A DNA stretch of 64,000 bases from Aplectana chamaeleonis (GCA_029168955.1 JAPDOI010000371.1:592501-656500), one strand, 5' to 3'. Counted from the stretch's first letter, positions 1-11,399 are shown. The notes: a model not told the origin generated them from the letters alone. Program-made: numbers and translations.

Positions 1-20
1 TTCGAAACGAGGTTCACAAT

Positions 21-1786
21 CAGGGGTGTGCGTAAATGAAATTTCAAATTTCGTAAATCGTAAATCGTAATTACGAAAAAACCATCGTAAATCGTAAACC
101 GTAAATCGTGAATCGTAAACAGCAAACAATAACAATAACCACAAAAAATATTTTACTATGGTGTAACAAGAGAAACTATGTACCTACCGTCCTACTGTCC
201 ACCGTTGCACGTACTAAGCGCATACATATTAGATTGCGTTCAGTATTTGACAGGTAACCACGTCTAAGGGGTATGGTGTACTTTGTTGCTGTCATGAGCG
301 ACAGGCGTGAAATCAAGCACAAATCGTCCGCATCGGAGCAACGACATCGGTAGTCGTAGGAACACATATCTTGTATATGTTTGCACGGTAGCGACAGGTT
401 TAGAAGGCGGAAGCTCCACGACAGGCGGTCGTTGTCGTTGTGCAGAGCGACGCGACCGTGCCTTGTAAAAGTATACCATACCTTTATGGGACCGCCAAAC
501 CCGTATTTCTCTGCTTTCCCTTATCACTCATCCACAACTTCTTCCCAGGTCTTGAAAAATTCGCCTGCTCGATTCAGCTGTCCGAGTACCTGCTGGGCAC
601 AGGGTCACAATTATATGCTTAATTCCTTTCCCGAAACGCCAACGCCGTTGTAAGCGTTAAAACGAGCCAAAATTACCGTATCTGAGCGATTTCCTACCGC
701 CGAATTTTAGAACTTTCTATTGCTAGCGAAACCGCAACACCGATTATACATTCGGTAAGGATTGCACTGATATGTACTTCGAGTTCCGTACTGAAGGTTG
801 GCTCAAACTTGATGCACGTACGTCGAAAAATATGGAACCAAACTTGCGCCAACCTTCAATAGAGATCGCAAAGTATCAGTCCGACCCGTGGCATTTCTGT
901 ATTATCTAGAGCCGAGTGTCGGTCGCCCAGCGCAAGTTATTTTTCCTATAACTTCTAAATACCTTGCAGATTCATAGCTTTATGGTTTCTAAATTCTGTC
1001 GCTTTGTGTAGTTTAGCTTCCATAGTGGATGAATGTAGCCAAGGCGCCCCAACAAACGAACGCATTTGTGAGATATAAAGGAAAAGGGCGAAGATGAGCT
1101 TTTAAACTAGCGCTCACGCCTTTGCTGGGTGGCCGCTTGCCGCGGACGATGAGAAGTTCACTGGAGGCAATGATTTTGAGAGTCAAACTTCTTGGGTAAA
1201 AAAGGACGCCCCTCTTGTTGATTTTTGTCGACTCAGAGTAGACATAATCTACTCAAAAGACGGGCCAAGAGCAGTATCTGAAGCAATTTTTGGATAGCTC
1301 AGACTGCTTCGCTCGATGTTTTGGCGCTAATCCAGTTTCAGGAATCACAACAGTTAATCTTCATGAAAAACTCGGAAACAAAGTACTCGTAAAGAGTGCT
1401 TTCAAACTGCATTTCGTCGTAGGCGGCAGCTAGTGAGACGTGCGCGGCACGCAACGCGGATCAGTTACCCAGCGCCTCCAACCCCGACCGTGTGTCCCGC
1501 TTTGAAATGATAGATTCGCGTCAAAGAATGATAATGGGATCGTGTTGTAGTCACACGCCTGGGTTGGTCCCATCTCCTTACCAAAAATATTAGTATAAGC
1601 AAAGTGGGATTAGAGCAGGCCAATTAGAGATATCTTGCTATCAACTTCCATTGCATATATTTTTATTTACGAAAAATTACGATTTACAGTCCAAAATGTC
1701 GTAAATCGTAAACCGTAATTACGAGCTCAAAAAACACCGTAAATCGTTAAATCGTAAATCGTAAATCGTAATTACGCACACCCCTG
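21..1786. mobile_element. Non-autonomous hAT element, 1.77 kb
   Basis: The ends are inverted: CAGGGGTGTGCGTAA at 21-35 and its complement at 1772-1786. The 8-bp target duplication TTCACAAT is perfect (13-20 and 1787-1794), the hAT signature. Both subterminal regions (about 40-120 and 1690-1780) are packed with short CGTAAATCG repeats, which fits transposase-binding arrays. The interior has no recognisable transposase. Removing the element and one duplication rejoins the LINE reading across the site. Confidence 0.9.
759..882. mobile_element. Small palindromic MITE inside the hAT element
   Basis: An imperfect inverted repeat centred near 820. The arms share ACTGAAGGTTGG / CCAACCTTCAATAG and CTGATA / TATCAG ends. 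A cleaner copy of the same family is at 46898-47014, also inside a hAT element. Boundaries are approximate and no target duplication is clear here. Confidence 0.55.
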
Positions 1787-1842
1787 TTCACAATCCTTTG
1801 CAGTTTTGCGTTGTTTTCAGCGAATAACACAATGCCGTCGGC

Positions 1843-3192
1843 TTACTCCAGGTCGACAAGGGAGCGCCCTGATGCTGTTAGGATCACAAACGCAAGAAAG
1901 ACAGGTGTACGAACTGCTGCTGTTGTTCCTTTGTTCATGTCCTTGATTAACCGAACATACTTTTCCGGGACTCCATCTGCTCGCAGAGCATTGAGCAATC
2001 GATCACGATGAGGAGAGTCGAACGCGGCTTCGAAGTTCAAGAAAGGAAGCTGTGATGGCTTCGAACACCGCTGCCACGATTCAATTCTTCTCACGACGAA
2101 CACTTGGTCGATGGTCGACCTTCCAGGTCGAAAACCGGCTTGCTCATCTCTGGTCGTTCCTTCACGATGTTTGATAAGTCGCTCGAGAACGATACGTTCT
2201 AGAACCTTGTACATGACCCGAAGTATAGAGATCCCTCTGTAGTTCTTAGGATCGGTGACGGATAGCTTCTTGTGAAGAGGTACGATGATCGCATGTCTCC
2301 ACGAATCGGGTATCCTTTCGCTCATCCATTTAGCACGGATGGTGTTGGTCATTTCACGAATCCCAGACGGAGGAAGAGCTTTCAGCATTTCAGCTGTGAT
2401 GTTGTCATCTCCACCTGCCTTTCCACTCTTCATTTTTCGGACACAATTCGAAACTTCAGCCTCAGTCGGCGGTTCCTCACTGACATCGTAATGTGCTCTC
2501 TGAACATGCGGCAGCTCTGGTACTGACGGCGCTGGACGATTCAGTAGTGAACTGAAGTAATCCTTCCATAATGGCAGCGTCGCATCACCAACTGCAACTA
2601 AATTGGTAGTGTTGAGGACAGCAGAACATCTCTTCATCTTGCCGCTATACTGTCGTAACAACGTGTAGGCTTTCCTCGGATTCTTCTCCTTCCGAGCCTT
2701 CTCGAACTCCTTAGCTCTACACGTCAATTCTCGTTCGCGGTCATTTTGAGGCTGCCGACGCAACTTCCTCCTGAGACGCTTCTCCTCCACGAAGTTTCCT
2801 GCAGTTCGGAGAGCACATACTCTGTTGTAGGTAGATGTTGTTCCTTCTGAGACGTAGGCGAACTTCTTCTTAGGCTGTACAACCGGGAGTGCCTCTTTCG
2901 AAACGTCCTGGATGCACTTGACAAAAGAATCCGCGTCGCAAAGTTTCTTCTTAGTCCGTACTCTGATGTGAATAGAAACGCGTTGTCGAAAATTCCTTCT
3001 GCACTCTTCATCTCTGAGACTTATCACGTCAATCCTCTGGAGAGGCTGAGCCCCTCGCTTTCTCTTATGAATCCTTGCAGTGAAGTTCAACAGAACAGGA
3101 CGGTGATCCGAATCGAATGCGACATCCCACACAGCTCTAGATCTTCGAATGTCCGATACTGGAATATTCCTCGTCAGGACATATGTGGTCAA
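1843..3192 (-). pseudogene. RTE-type reverse transcriptase, catalytically dead
   Basis: The 449-residue frame holds the end of the endonuclease (SDH motif at 27-33), a basic linker rich in Arg/Lys (about 100-190) and RT motifs KNYRGISIL at 316-324, QAGFRPGRST at 351-360 and FLNFEAAFDS at 384-393. The first catalytic aspartate, expected after FL, reads Asn. The stretch between the AAVRTP motif (about 425-430) and the final LVDLE is far shorter than in relatives and lacks the usual GVRQG box, which implies an in-frame deletion. The frame stops exactly at the tyrosine of the YADD box; the next three codons (1834-1842) read Ala-Asp-Gly, so the second aspartate is also lost. Coding resemblance continues to the hAT insertion at 1786/1787. 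Confidence 0.85.
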
Positions 3193-3309
3193 GCTACAGT
3201 TTCAAAGTTGTCATCTTCCGCTTCCGCTGCTCTTCTGGATATAGCTGGGTTGGTCCCTGCCACGTAAGCTGATGGCTGCGATGATTGCTCTTGAATGTCG
3301 ATGCAATAA

Positions 3310-4086
3310 TCAGACCCTGCGTTCACAAAAGTCGACAAGGCGGTAGCCATCGTCCGATGTTTGCTCCACTGGGTAGAACCATTTACCGAGTACTTCGGAT
3401 TCCTGATGAAGTCCCATCTTCGCATTTATGTCAATCCCCACGACAACAGCATTTTGACAAGGTATCCTGGCCAGCAACGTATTGAGTTCCTCATAAAACG
3501 CATCCTTCGAATTGTCTTCGGCGGTTTCAGTGGGCGCATGAGCACTCACTATCCACAGATTGAATCCTCTGTGATCCCGCAGTCGTACGAATGCATTCCG
3601 GCACGACGTTGAGCCAAACTCCTTGACCATACCATTGAAATCCTTCCTTACAGCTATTGCACAGCCTCCCACTCTCCTATCGTCAGCATTACCGCAGTAG
3701 ATGGTGTACTCTCCGACGCTGATGACGGGTCTATCCTTGAGGCGGGTTTCTTGCAAAGCAGCAAACGGTGCAAGGAAATAGCTCAAAAGTCTGGATAGCG
3801 CAGTTTTTTGGATATCACTCGACAGCAATCGACAGTTCAGGGTCGCAAAATTGTGGCTTGTGGTCAAAGACTCCATGAACTCCTTAGGTACGGATCCTAA
3901 GGTGTTATGGACCAGAGGCCTTGGTGTGCCGGACGGCGACACCTTTCTGCAATGTATGGGATACTTTCGGGATATAGGTGTGCACGCTATATCGCACGAA
4001 CGTTTCCTGTGTACACTCAAACGTCTGCTGGGCTCAGTAGAAGCAGGGGCACCAACGAGCAGGCACCAACAGACTTGTATACACAC
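3310..4086 (-). pseudogene. LINE AP-endonuclease domain, frameshifted from its RT
   Basis: The 258-residue open frame carries the exonuclease-endonuclease-phosphatase signature of LINE endonucleases. TLNCR is at residues 82-86, the metal-binding glutamate motif QETRL at 112-116, SAHAPTE at 181-187 and GIDINA at 217-222. The final SDH motif of this fold is not in this frame; it appears as DSDHRPV at residues 27-33 of the next frame (1843-3192). At least one frameshift therefore separates them around 3190-3320. In a working element this domain nicks target DNA to prime reverse transcription. The first 70 residues have no recognisable motif, so the true start is uncertain. Confidence 0.8.
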
Positions 4087-4212
4087 CCCCAGACGTGACT
4101 AAGCCGTTAAATACAGCGAGAAGGGCGACCCTTATATACAGCGATAAATGGGCGGGTCGAACTTCACGGATTGCTTAGTTGTGGCTCGCTAAGCAAGATC
4201 AGCTAGCAGATA

Positions 4213-4491
4213 CTGTGCTTATCTGGGTCAACTTCCGGTCCGCAATTGCGTCTCGACACGCTTTGCGGCCGCACGCGCTCGAGTCAATCGAGTTTCCAGC
4301 TCCAAAGCCGGCTCTATATGATTTTTTTATACAGTTTTCTACCATTTTGTTTAGTTTTCAGTTTGTAAAACCAATATAGAGTCAACAGATCGGCAGCTGC
4401 GGCTCTCGAAACTCTTCCGACTCGGAAGCGCGCGGCCGCAAAGCGTGTCGAGACGTAATTACGGACCGGAATTTGACCCAGATAAGCACAT
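4213..4491. mobile_element. TA-flanked MITE, copy 1 (279 bp)
   Basis: About 60-bp terminal inverted repeats start CTGTGCTTATCTGGGTC and run to a GCGGCCGC motif in each arm. Both ends abut TA (4211-4212 and 4492-4493), as expected for a Tc1/mariner-mobilised MITE. A second family member lies at 46382-46652. The interior is AT-rich and non-coding. Confidence 0.8.
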
Positions 4492-4493
4492 TA

Positions 4494-5542
4494 AGGTTTC
4501 CCAAAGCTACAGGATTACACAGAGGACAAAGTACAATTCAGCAATACAAATTTACAATAGCAAGAGATAGTATAACAATATATTGTACCATAACAACAAA
4601 TATATCGAAAATAGAGAGTCTTCCCTATACTGACAACAGATCACGATTGCTGCTGGGCAGAACTAAAACGGTTGCAAGGGATCAAGTTCGAATGGAAAAG
4701 TTTCAGCTTTTATTTGCGGATCGTTGTGCAGTACACATGGGGCAGAGCGGCTGCTCACTGTATTGACACACTCTGTGTCCCGCTAAAAATTTGCTTGCAA
4801 ACTTCTTTGGCTAGAGCTTTAACAACAGCAGTCACTATAGCTATGAGTAGCCTGTCTCATCAGGATCCTGAATTATTTTTCAGATCTGAAAAACGGAATT
4901 TGAAGGCAGTGTTCACGAAGAAAAAACTTTCCATTTCTCTTCAGAAAGATGAGCTTTGGGTCGACCTGAGCAAGCCTATTTACGAATAAAGGCGAAAACG
5001 AGCAGGAAGTGGGTCGAAATCCCTCGGCCCTGGCTCATCGGGTCCGCCCGCGTCCTATAACAGCTGTCCTGCATTCGTTTTACAGCAGAAACAGGCACCG
5101 AATTTTAAAATTTTCTCAATCGCGAAAAGTTCTAACGTCCCAGCTTGTACATCGACCCTTCCTATTTTTGAAAAATTTTTGGTACAGTAACAGAAAGCGG
5201 AGGCTCTTTGTACCTAAGAATGTTGAAGCGCGAAACCATTTCCCCGACGTCAGGTTCGATGCGTTTACCGCAGTTTCCAGAAACACACAAACAGGCATAA
5301 TTAATTTTTCCAATGTTTTCTTTGAATAGTTTTTCTCCGGTAGCGCGCACCTGATTTGGAAAGGGATTGCCTCTGCGCACACCCCTCATTTCAGAATCTC
5401 GGTTCGGGAGATATCTCGAAACTCGGCACTTTCACAAAAGATAGAGCCGTAAAGTTCTGTACACTACCCGAATCCCAGAAAAATCCTTATTGTGGGTCTC
5501 GAGATATTAAAAAGTTTGCGAATTTTTAAAATGTGTGTATAG
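4494..5542. other. No recognisable gene; fragmentary repeats
   Basis: Open frames of up to 106 codons here have no motif I recognise. Near 4899-4914 there is a sequence like the end of the TTAA-flanked MITE at 11894-12341 (AAGGCAGTGTTCAC). The stretch around 5090-5230 resembles 42840-42960, so part of it is a dispersed repeat. Confidence 0.5.
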
Positions 5543-5744
5543 TAGTGTAATCCACCAAGAGTGTCTCATTCACTCATCAACGAGAAGCGGTCGATCGGAG
5601 ATCAATGAACATGAAACTCATTGCAGTAGAACCGCTCTCGCTCAATCGGTATCGAGCTTGCTGGTATGGGATTCATGCACATTGATCCTCAGCTGACCGC
5701 TTCTTATTGATAAGTAAATGAGACACTCTGGTGGACTCCACTAT
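5543..5744. mobile_element. Palindromic MITE, copy 1 (202 bp)
   Basis: Inverted ends: TCCACCAAGAGTGTCTCATT on the left and the complement with a few differences on the right. They are followed in both arms by AAGCGGTC and GATCAATG-type motifs. A second copy is nested in the Mutator-like element at 22815-23349. Ends read TAGTG...CACTA, so a TA target is plausible. Confidence 0.75.
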
Positions 5745-5934
5745 AGCTCGGAGCGATTTTAGCTAGCCCCTAGCAGCGAACTAACACACTTACAGAACTG
5801 GTCATAATTTTTGTGTTTTCGGCTAAAAAACGAAAAAAAGGCGTTTTTTCCCGCTCTTTTGTCATACTCTGTTCATGATGGTCAATTCGGGAATCATAAG
5901 AGATATTTGAAGACAAACTAACGTCAGCCGACTT

Positions 5935-6095
5935 CATCAAAAAAAACTTGGACGCATATGTAATTTCTTGCAGCGCATCGAATGGTGTACAGCTCATACC
6001 TCTGGTGACAGTATGAATAAGTGATCTCATTGTAGGGTATCTGCGCTGGAAGAGATCAAAGCCAAATCCTAGTGCGCGCTTCGCGCGCACCACAA
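5935..6095 (+). mobile_element. 3'-terminal fragment of the hairpin-ended repeat family
   Basis: The sequence matches the 3' block of the larger copies (compare 38720-38908) and ends in the hairpin GTGCGCGC-TTC-GCGCGCAC (6072-6090) followed by CACAA. The next base is T, in line with the other copies. The fragment faces the 3' end of the copy that begins at 6445, across 349 bp of LINE sequence. Confidence 0.7.
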
Positions 6096-6108
6096 TATAG
6101 AGCATTCC

Positions 6109-6447
6109 ATGGCAGAGATTCCAAGCATTGACCCATTGACAGTATATGGATACCTGATTGCATGGCCAACTTCGCATTCCTTCACACCAGATGGAATACC
6201 TTTTCAATCCATTAAGAATATTGCGCACACAAATTCGAGCCCTTTTTCGTTCTTGTATAACCGGTCAATAATGTTGTCCGAAGTACCTCTGCAGTGAAAA
6301 CATTCTTATGTAACACCGATTCTAAAAAGCAGCCCACCTCTGACCCCAAGAATTCTAGACCTTTCAGCCTTACCTCCATTTTCTGCAGGTTATTAGAGAA
6401 AATTATTAAAAAACCCGTAGTTGCGCATTTTGATGCAAACAAAATTG
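6109..6447 (+). pseudogene. CR1/jockey-type LINE reverse transcriptase fragment
   Basis: Two overlapping frames (6109-6297, then 6294 onward) read as the N-terminal part of a LINE RT: a TPDGIPFQSIK motif, then DPKNSRPFSLTSIFCRLLEKI, the motif-1 region equivalent to NYRPISLTS. One frameshift separates them near 6295. The fragment is bounded on both sides by hairpin ends of the repeat-carrying family (6095 and 6445), so it is the remnant of an older LINE into which those elements inserted. It is too short to encode a working enzyme. Confidence 0.65.
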
Positions 6448-6654
6448 TGTTGCGCGCGAAGCGCGCACCAGGATTTGGCTTTGATCTCTTCTCGCGCGGA
6501 TGCCCTGCAAAGAGGTCACCTATTCATACCGTCACCAGAGGTATGAGCTGTACACCATTCGATGCGCTGCAAGAAGTTACATATGTGTGCAACTTTTCAT
6601 CCTAACTGGTTCCCGCTTTCTGAAGGTATGACCTCTCAGAGTACGCAAAAACGT

Positions 6655-6728
6655 TCTCCACCACCGCCTCCGCCTACGCCACGGCCTCCGCCTCCGCCTT
6701 CGCCACGGCCTCCGCCTCCACCTCCGTC
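6655..6728. repeat. GCCTCC hexanucleotide microsatellite
   Basis: Imperfect (CCGCCT)n with CCACGG interruptions. It is the same microsatellite, at the same place in the element, as at 25970-26038 and 38546-38692, so it is a fixed part of the family with variable length. Confidence 0.9.
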
Positions 6729-7103
6729 CGTCGAACTCCATTTTTTTTGAAAGGCGTGAACGAAATCGCTTGAAAATTTGTGACGAGAGGTAATCGGCCA
6801 CGGGAATGCCGAAAATAATTGAGAGAGCACACCATAATGCCATCTGGCCCCTAAGGGGCGTTCCAAACCCGGAAACCGGCCTCTCAAGATTAGTTAATAG
6901 AAATGACGAGTTTTTTCGTTATCAGTCATTGTTTTCTTAGAGACTCCATATAAACACCTTGCTCTCTAGGGTGGTGTATTTTAAACGTCCGGCTCGGAAG
7001 AGGACGCCGTGCGGGAGGGATGTTCTTAAGCGCGGCGCGTATTCGTTCCATGCGCATCATCGATAAGAAGGCGTCGTAGGATGTGCGGAAGTTTTGGTTG
7101 ACT

Positions 7104-7850
7104 ATGCGAGACCGCAGTAGGAGTATGCAGGACGTCATGGAACGTGTGCAGGGTCCCAGCAGGATTGTGCAGGGCATCATGGAACGCGTGCAGGATCCCA
7201 GTAGGGGTGTGCAGGACATCATGGAACGTGTGCTGGATCCCAGTCGGTGTGTGCAGGACATCATGGAACGTTTGCACGATCCCAGTAGGGGTGGGCAGTA
7301 CCTCAGTAGGGGTGTGCAGGACGTCATGGAACGTGTACAGGGTCCCAGCAGGGGTGTGCAGGGCATCATGGAACGTGTGCAGGGTCCCAGTATGAGTGTG
7401 CAGGGCATCATGGAACGTGTGCAGGATCCCAGTAGGTGTGTGCAGGACATCATGTAACGTGTGGAGGACAACAGTAGGGGTGTGCAATACGTCGTAGATT
7501 TTGTGTAGGGCCTCAGTAGGAGTGTGCAGGATATCATGGAACGTGTGTAAAACCCCAGTAGAGGTGTACAGGATCCCAGTAGGGGTGTGCGGGACATCAT
7601 GATCGTGTGCTGGACCTCAGTAGGAGTGTGCAGGACATCATGGAACGTGTGAAATGTCCCAGTAGGGATGTGCACGACATCATGGAACGTGTGCACGACA
7701 TCTTGGAACGCGTATGGAGCCTAGTGGGGGTGTGCAGAACACCACGGAACGTGCGCAGGACCCCAATAGGGATGTTCGGGACGTCATGCAATGTGTGCTG
7801 GACCTCAGTAGGAGTGTGCAGGATACCAAGGGACGTGCACATGACCTCAG
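7104..7850. repeat. 42-bp minisatellite (two 21-bp half units)
   Basis: Tandem units alternate two related 21-mers that both begin GTGTGCAGGAC. One continues like CTCAGTAGGA, the other like ATCATGGAAC. About 17 diverged 42-bp units are present. Because 42 is a multiple of three and stops are rare, several frames on both strands stay open and read as 7- or 14-residue repeats such as VQDIMER. Confidence 0.9.
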
Positions 7851-8399
7851 TTTAATGCACAGAACACCGTATACAAATCATGCCTTCGAATCAGACATAT
7901 GGGCCGGCGCAGACGAACCTCATCAGCAAGAACCGGTGAAGTTTGGCTAGAGCGACTGACCCTGGGTCTATCCTAGACGGGGTGAGGCCACCCAAGATTT
8001 ACTCATAGAAATGCTGAAAAACTCTGATTCAAGATGCCTGAAACTGCTCTATCAATCATTTTTTCTATAAGAGCTCTATGGAAATACTTCGACCGGTAGC
8101 CTTACCAATCGGTGGTTGATTTCATTTCTGTCTTGAACGGTGGGTGCCCCCCCCCGTCTACGATGGTGCCTAGACCCGGTACAATTGGGTCATCTAGAAC
8201 TCATTCCTTCATTTTTTTCGTTTTTTTTTCAATTCAAAAAGTGTGCGCTTTGTATCTTATTTGTAGAAAGCCGCGTTGCAACTATTATCTTGCAGTCTTA
8301 GCAGCGGAGAGGTTGTTTCTTCATTTCTACCACTATGTTTTCGAAAAAAAAACAACTTGACTTTTGGAGATTGACGATATTGTAAAAGGGAAACCCTTG

Positions 8400-9102
8400 G
8401 AAAAAATTGTGAAATTTCTGAAAGTTGGGCTCCGCAGTAAAGGTCAAGAATTTGGCTTTGCTCTAGAATGTCGTGAAATTGTTCCATTAGATTTGGCTAT
8501 CAAACTGATTTCCTAAATGTAGTGAAATTCTTGAATCGATTTGGCTGTTGTTGGTATGTATATGCAGATTACATAATCATTAAATGTAGTGAAATTGTTG
8601 CAAACGGATTTGGCAGGAGCTCTATGAATTACCACAGTCAAATCACGCGTCAGAAGGGGTTTTGCTGGGAGTGTCTATTGAATCAAATGAGAACAGGAAA
8701 AAGTCTAGCAGCAAAACGTTTCCATACAATGTGAACCGTGAAAGCGTTGAGGACACGAAAACATAGCGTAAGTAGCGAACAAATTGCGTTAGATTTCGCT
8801 TTTATGATTTTTTTCTAATCGGTGAGGGAATGTCTGATACCTTAGTGAGAGCTACACTGAAAAGGCAGAATAACATTCGAAAACCTTATTTCTAGCCCAT
8901 AAGGCCACGTTTCGTTCAGTATTGTTAATTGAGAAGTAGCTTTCTTTGGCTTTGTCTTTATTTGCTCGCCAGAGGACCTTCTGACGCGTGATTTGACTGT
9001 GATAATTCATAGAGCTCCTGCCAAATCCGTTTGCAACATATTCACTACATTGAATGATTATGTAATCTGCATATACCAACAAAAGCCAAATCGATTAAAC
9101 AA
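8400..9102. repeat. Foldback (large inverted repeat) of copy 1
   Basis: The arm at about 8530-8660 is repeated inverted at about 8975-9102. Each arm contains degenerate units of the type GTAGTGAAATTGTTG...GATTTGGC. The outer 5' part of the right arm is missing where the next element inserted. Equivalent foldbacks are at 24700-25403 and 29795-30539. Confidence 0.85.
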
Positions 9103-9770
9103 TTCCCAAAAGTTTAGCTTCCTGGCAAAAGTAATGATTTGGCAATGTTATAACTACAAGAAATATAGAATTTAACAAAATAAAATAAAAAAAAACAACT
9201 CGAAATATGTTTGAAAATGATTTGGCACAAAATAACCAGAAGCAATGAAAAACCGGGAAATGTAGTGAAATGACCAAAACCGGATTTGGCGGTCATTCAT
9301 AGGCCAACTTTTGATAAGTATGTATTGACTGACGAGCGATTACATTTTATAAGATAATCCGTTAAACTTATAAAAGCTAAATCAAGCGCGCATCGGATTT
9401 GAGCGTTACGTTCACATAGCTTGACCTATGCTGATTTCCGTATTACAGCTTCAATGAAATGTTTTACGGTTTCCGTTGCGCGCTTGATTTAGCTTTGATA
9501 AGGTTAACGGATTATCTTGTAAAATGTAATCGCTCGTCAGTCACTACATACTTATCAAAAGTTGGCCTATGAATGACCGCCAAATCCGGTTTTGGTCATT
9601 TCACTACATTTCCCAGTTTTTCATTGCTTCTGGTTATTTTGTGCCAAATCATTTTCAAACATATTTCGAGTTGTTTTTTTTATTTTATTTTGTTAAATTC
9701 TATATTTCTTGTAGTTATAACATTGCCAAATCATTACTTTTGCCAGGAAGCTAAACTTTTGGGAATTTCA
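9103..9770. repeat. 665-bp near-perfect palindrome
   Basis: The arms, about 285-290 bp each, begin and end with the same AAAGTTTAGCTTCCTGGCAAAAGT-type sequence in opposite orientation and include the GCGCGCTTGATTTAGCTTT motif beside a roughly 90-bp loop (about 9390-9477). A second copy, about 630 bp, is at 16790-17419. The open frames at 9114-9296 and 9569-9754 are the same sequence read from the two arms, not genes. Confidence 0.9.
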
Positions 9771-9949
9771 TATATTTTTCCCAGAGGTTCCCTTTATGAC
9801 CTAATTTTTGCTCAGCGATTCCCAGTCTGGAGAGGCAAAAGCTTTTATGAAAGCTTTTGCCTACGGTAAATAATTAAATCATTACCGATCGGTGTGGTCG
9901 GACGGCTATAACTCCTAAAAATTGTGACCCGCAGACATAAAAAAACGAC

Positions 9950-10880
9950 CATTTGTTTCCTACTGAGGTCCCGTACACGTTTTACGGCATCGTGCGCACT
10001 TCAAGTGGGGTCCCGTACACTTTTTGCGGCGTCATGCGCTTTCTTACTGGGGTCCCGCACACTTTCTCTGGCGTCCTGTGCACTCCCACTTTTGGACCGC
10101 ACACTTTCTGCGGCGTTCGGCGCACTCTCATTCCGGTCTCACACACTTTCTGCGGCGTTCTGCGCACTTCCATTTGGGTCTCGCACACATTCTACGGCGT
10201 CCGGCGCACTCTCATTCCGGTCGCACACACTTTCTGCGGCTTCCTGCACACTCCCACTGTGGTCCCGTACATTTTTACAGCGCCCTGCGCACTCCCACTG
10301 GGGCCCGCACACTTTCTACGGCGTCCTGCGCACTTCCACCTGGGTCTCGCACACTTTCTGCGGTGTACGGCGCACTCTCATTCCGGTCCCACACACTTTC
10401 TGCGGCGTACTGCGCACACCCACTGCGGTCCCGTACATTTTTACAGCGTGTTGCACACTCCCAGTTCGGTCCCGTACATTTTTACAGCGTCCTGCGCACT
10501 CCCACTGGGGCCCGCACGTTTTCTACGGCGACCTGCGCACTTCCACTTGGGTCTCGCACACTTTCTACGGCGTACGGTGCACTCTCATTCCGGTCGCACA
10601 CACTTTCTGCGGCTTCCTGCACACTCCCACTGTGGTCCCGTACATTTTTACAGCGTGTTGCACACTCCCACTGTGGTCCCGTACATTTTTACAGCGTCCT
10701 GCACACTCCCACTGTGGTCGCGTACATTTTTACAGCGTACTGCGCATTCCCACTGAGGTTCCACAGAGTTTTTACGGCGTCCTGCGCATTCCCACTGAGG
10801 TTTCACAGAGTTTTTACGGCGTCCTGCACATTCCCGCTGAGGGCTCGCGCACTTTCTGCTGCGCCCTGCGCACTCCTCAA
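9950..10880. repeat. 42-bp-class minisatellite, subfamily B
   Basis: Units pair CGCACACTTTCTGCGGCGT-type and CGCACTCTCATTCCGGTC-type 21-mers, read on the complement of the subfamily at 15790-16590. They are recognisably related to the 7104-7850 array. Frames on both strands stay open (for example 9924-10940) only because of the period. Confidence 0.9.
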
Positions 10881-11399
10881 ATTTTATTCACACCAACCGT
10901 CTCAAAGAGAGAACAATCTTGGCCGGAAGCCTATCGTTAGCTGTGTTGATTTTCATTAGTTCATTTTCAAAGTTCAGTGAGCGTCGGATGGTTTACAATA
11001 ACACGTTTACATGTTTTTACCCGTCTTGGCCCTCAATTTCGAGGTTCCGCTAAAATTGAGCATTCAGCTCCAACATTGAATACGAGCTAGCTGCATCCAT
11101 TTCGAGTATCCGGCCAAAAAATTTGCTTCCTAGCTCAATTTTAACTGGTTACACAAGATCGTGAACGCCGTCTGAAAAAAAAGGAGATTAACAGTTTTTC
11201 GACCAAAATCACGTGGTTTTCCCCATTTTTCTCGAGCGCCAAGAAACCATTCCAAACCATTTTTTGGTACATACACCAACTTTTACGCTCTTTCCCAAGG
11301 AGAAAGACCGCATCTCCACAGTTACTCTGAATGCTGATTCCGGATTCGCAGAGTTGCGCATGGGCGAGTTAAAGCCAAATCTGGTGCTAACCGCATGAT

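Larger units (their letters stand above)
1..4170 (-). mobile_element. RTE-type LINE, decayed and split by a hAT insertion
   Basis: A non-LTR retrotransposon reads from about 4170 down to the window edge. It has an APE-type endonuclease (3310-4086), a short middle piece in another frame (about 3189-3300) and a reverse transcriptase (1843-3192). The RT continues past a stop codon at 1787-1842 and resumes at 1-20 on the far side of the inserted hAT element. Domain order and motif wording fit the RTE clade. The element is dead: at least two frameshifts, an internal deletion, a stop in the catalytic box and the insertion. Its 3' end lies outside the window, and the 5' end is only estimated from where coding resemblance stops. 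Confidence 0.85.
6445..9102 (-). mobile_element. Repeat-carrying hairpin/foldback element, copy 1
   Basis: Read on the minus strand, the 3' end is at 6445. It carries a hairpin TGCGCGC-GAA-GCGCGCA (6451-6467), then a conserved block, a GCCTCC microsatellite (6655-6728), another conserved block and a 42-bp minisatellite (7104-7850). Next come the block starting GAATCAGACATATGGGCC (7889), a C tract (8149-8157) and a foldback (8400-9102). The foldback is cut at 9102 by another family member, so its extreme 5' end is missing. Blocks occur in the same order at 25757-30539 and 35241-38908. Open frames inside come from the repeats and are not genes. Confidence 0.75.
9103..11385 (+). mobile_element. 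Repeat-carrying element, subfamily B, nested in copy 1
   Basis: Its 5' end TTCCCAAAAGTTTAGC follows an A in the foldback of copy 1, where intact foldbacks continue with TTTCACTACA. So the insertion lies at an A/T junction. Order: a 665-bp palindrome (9103-9770), a short block, a 42-bp-class minisatellite (9950-10880), then a block matching 15320-15790 in inverse orientation. The block ends GCCAAATCTGGTGC near 11385, and the terminal hairpin is eroded. The better-preserved sibling is 15299-17419. Confidence 0.7.

Noticed and set aside
5770..6228. 152-codon minus-strand frame
   Set aside because: It crosses the terminal hairpin of a mobile element and a LINE fragment on the opposite strand, so it is a chance frame.
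9114..9754. Two similar membrane-like small proteins (9114-9296 minus, 9569-9754 plus)
   Set aside because: They are the same sequence read from the two arms of a palindrome; hydrophobicity comes from the T-rich arm.
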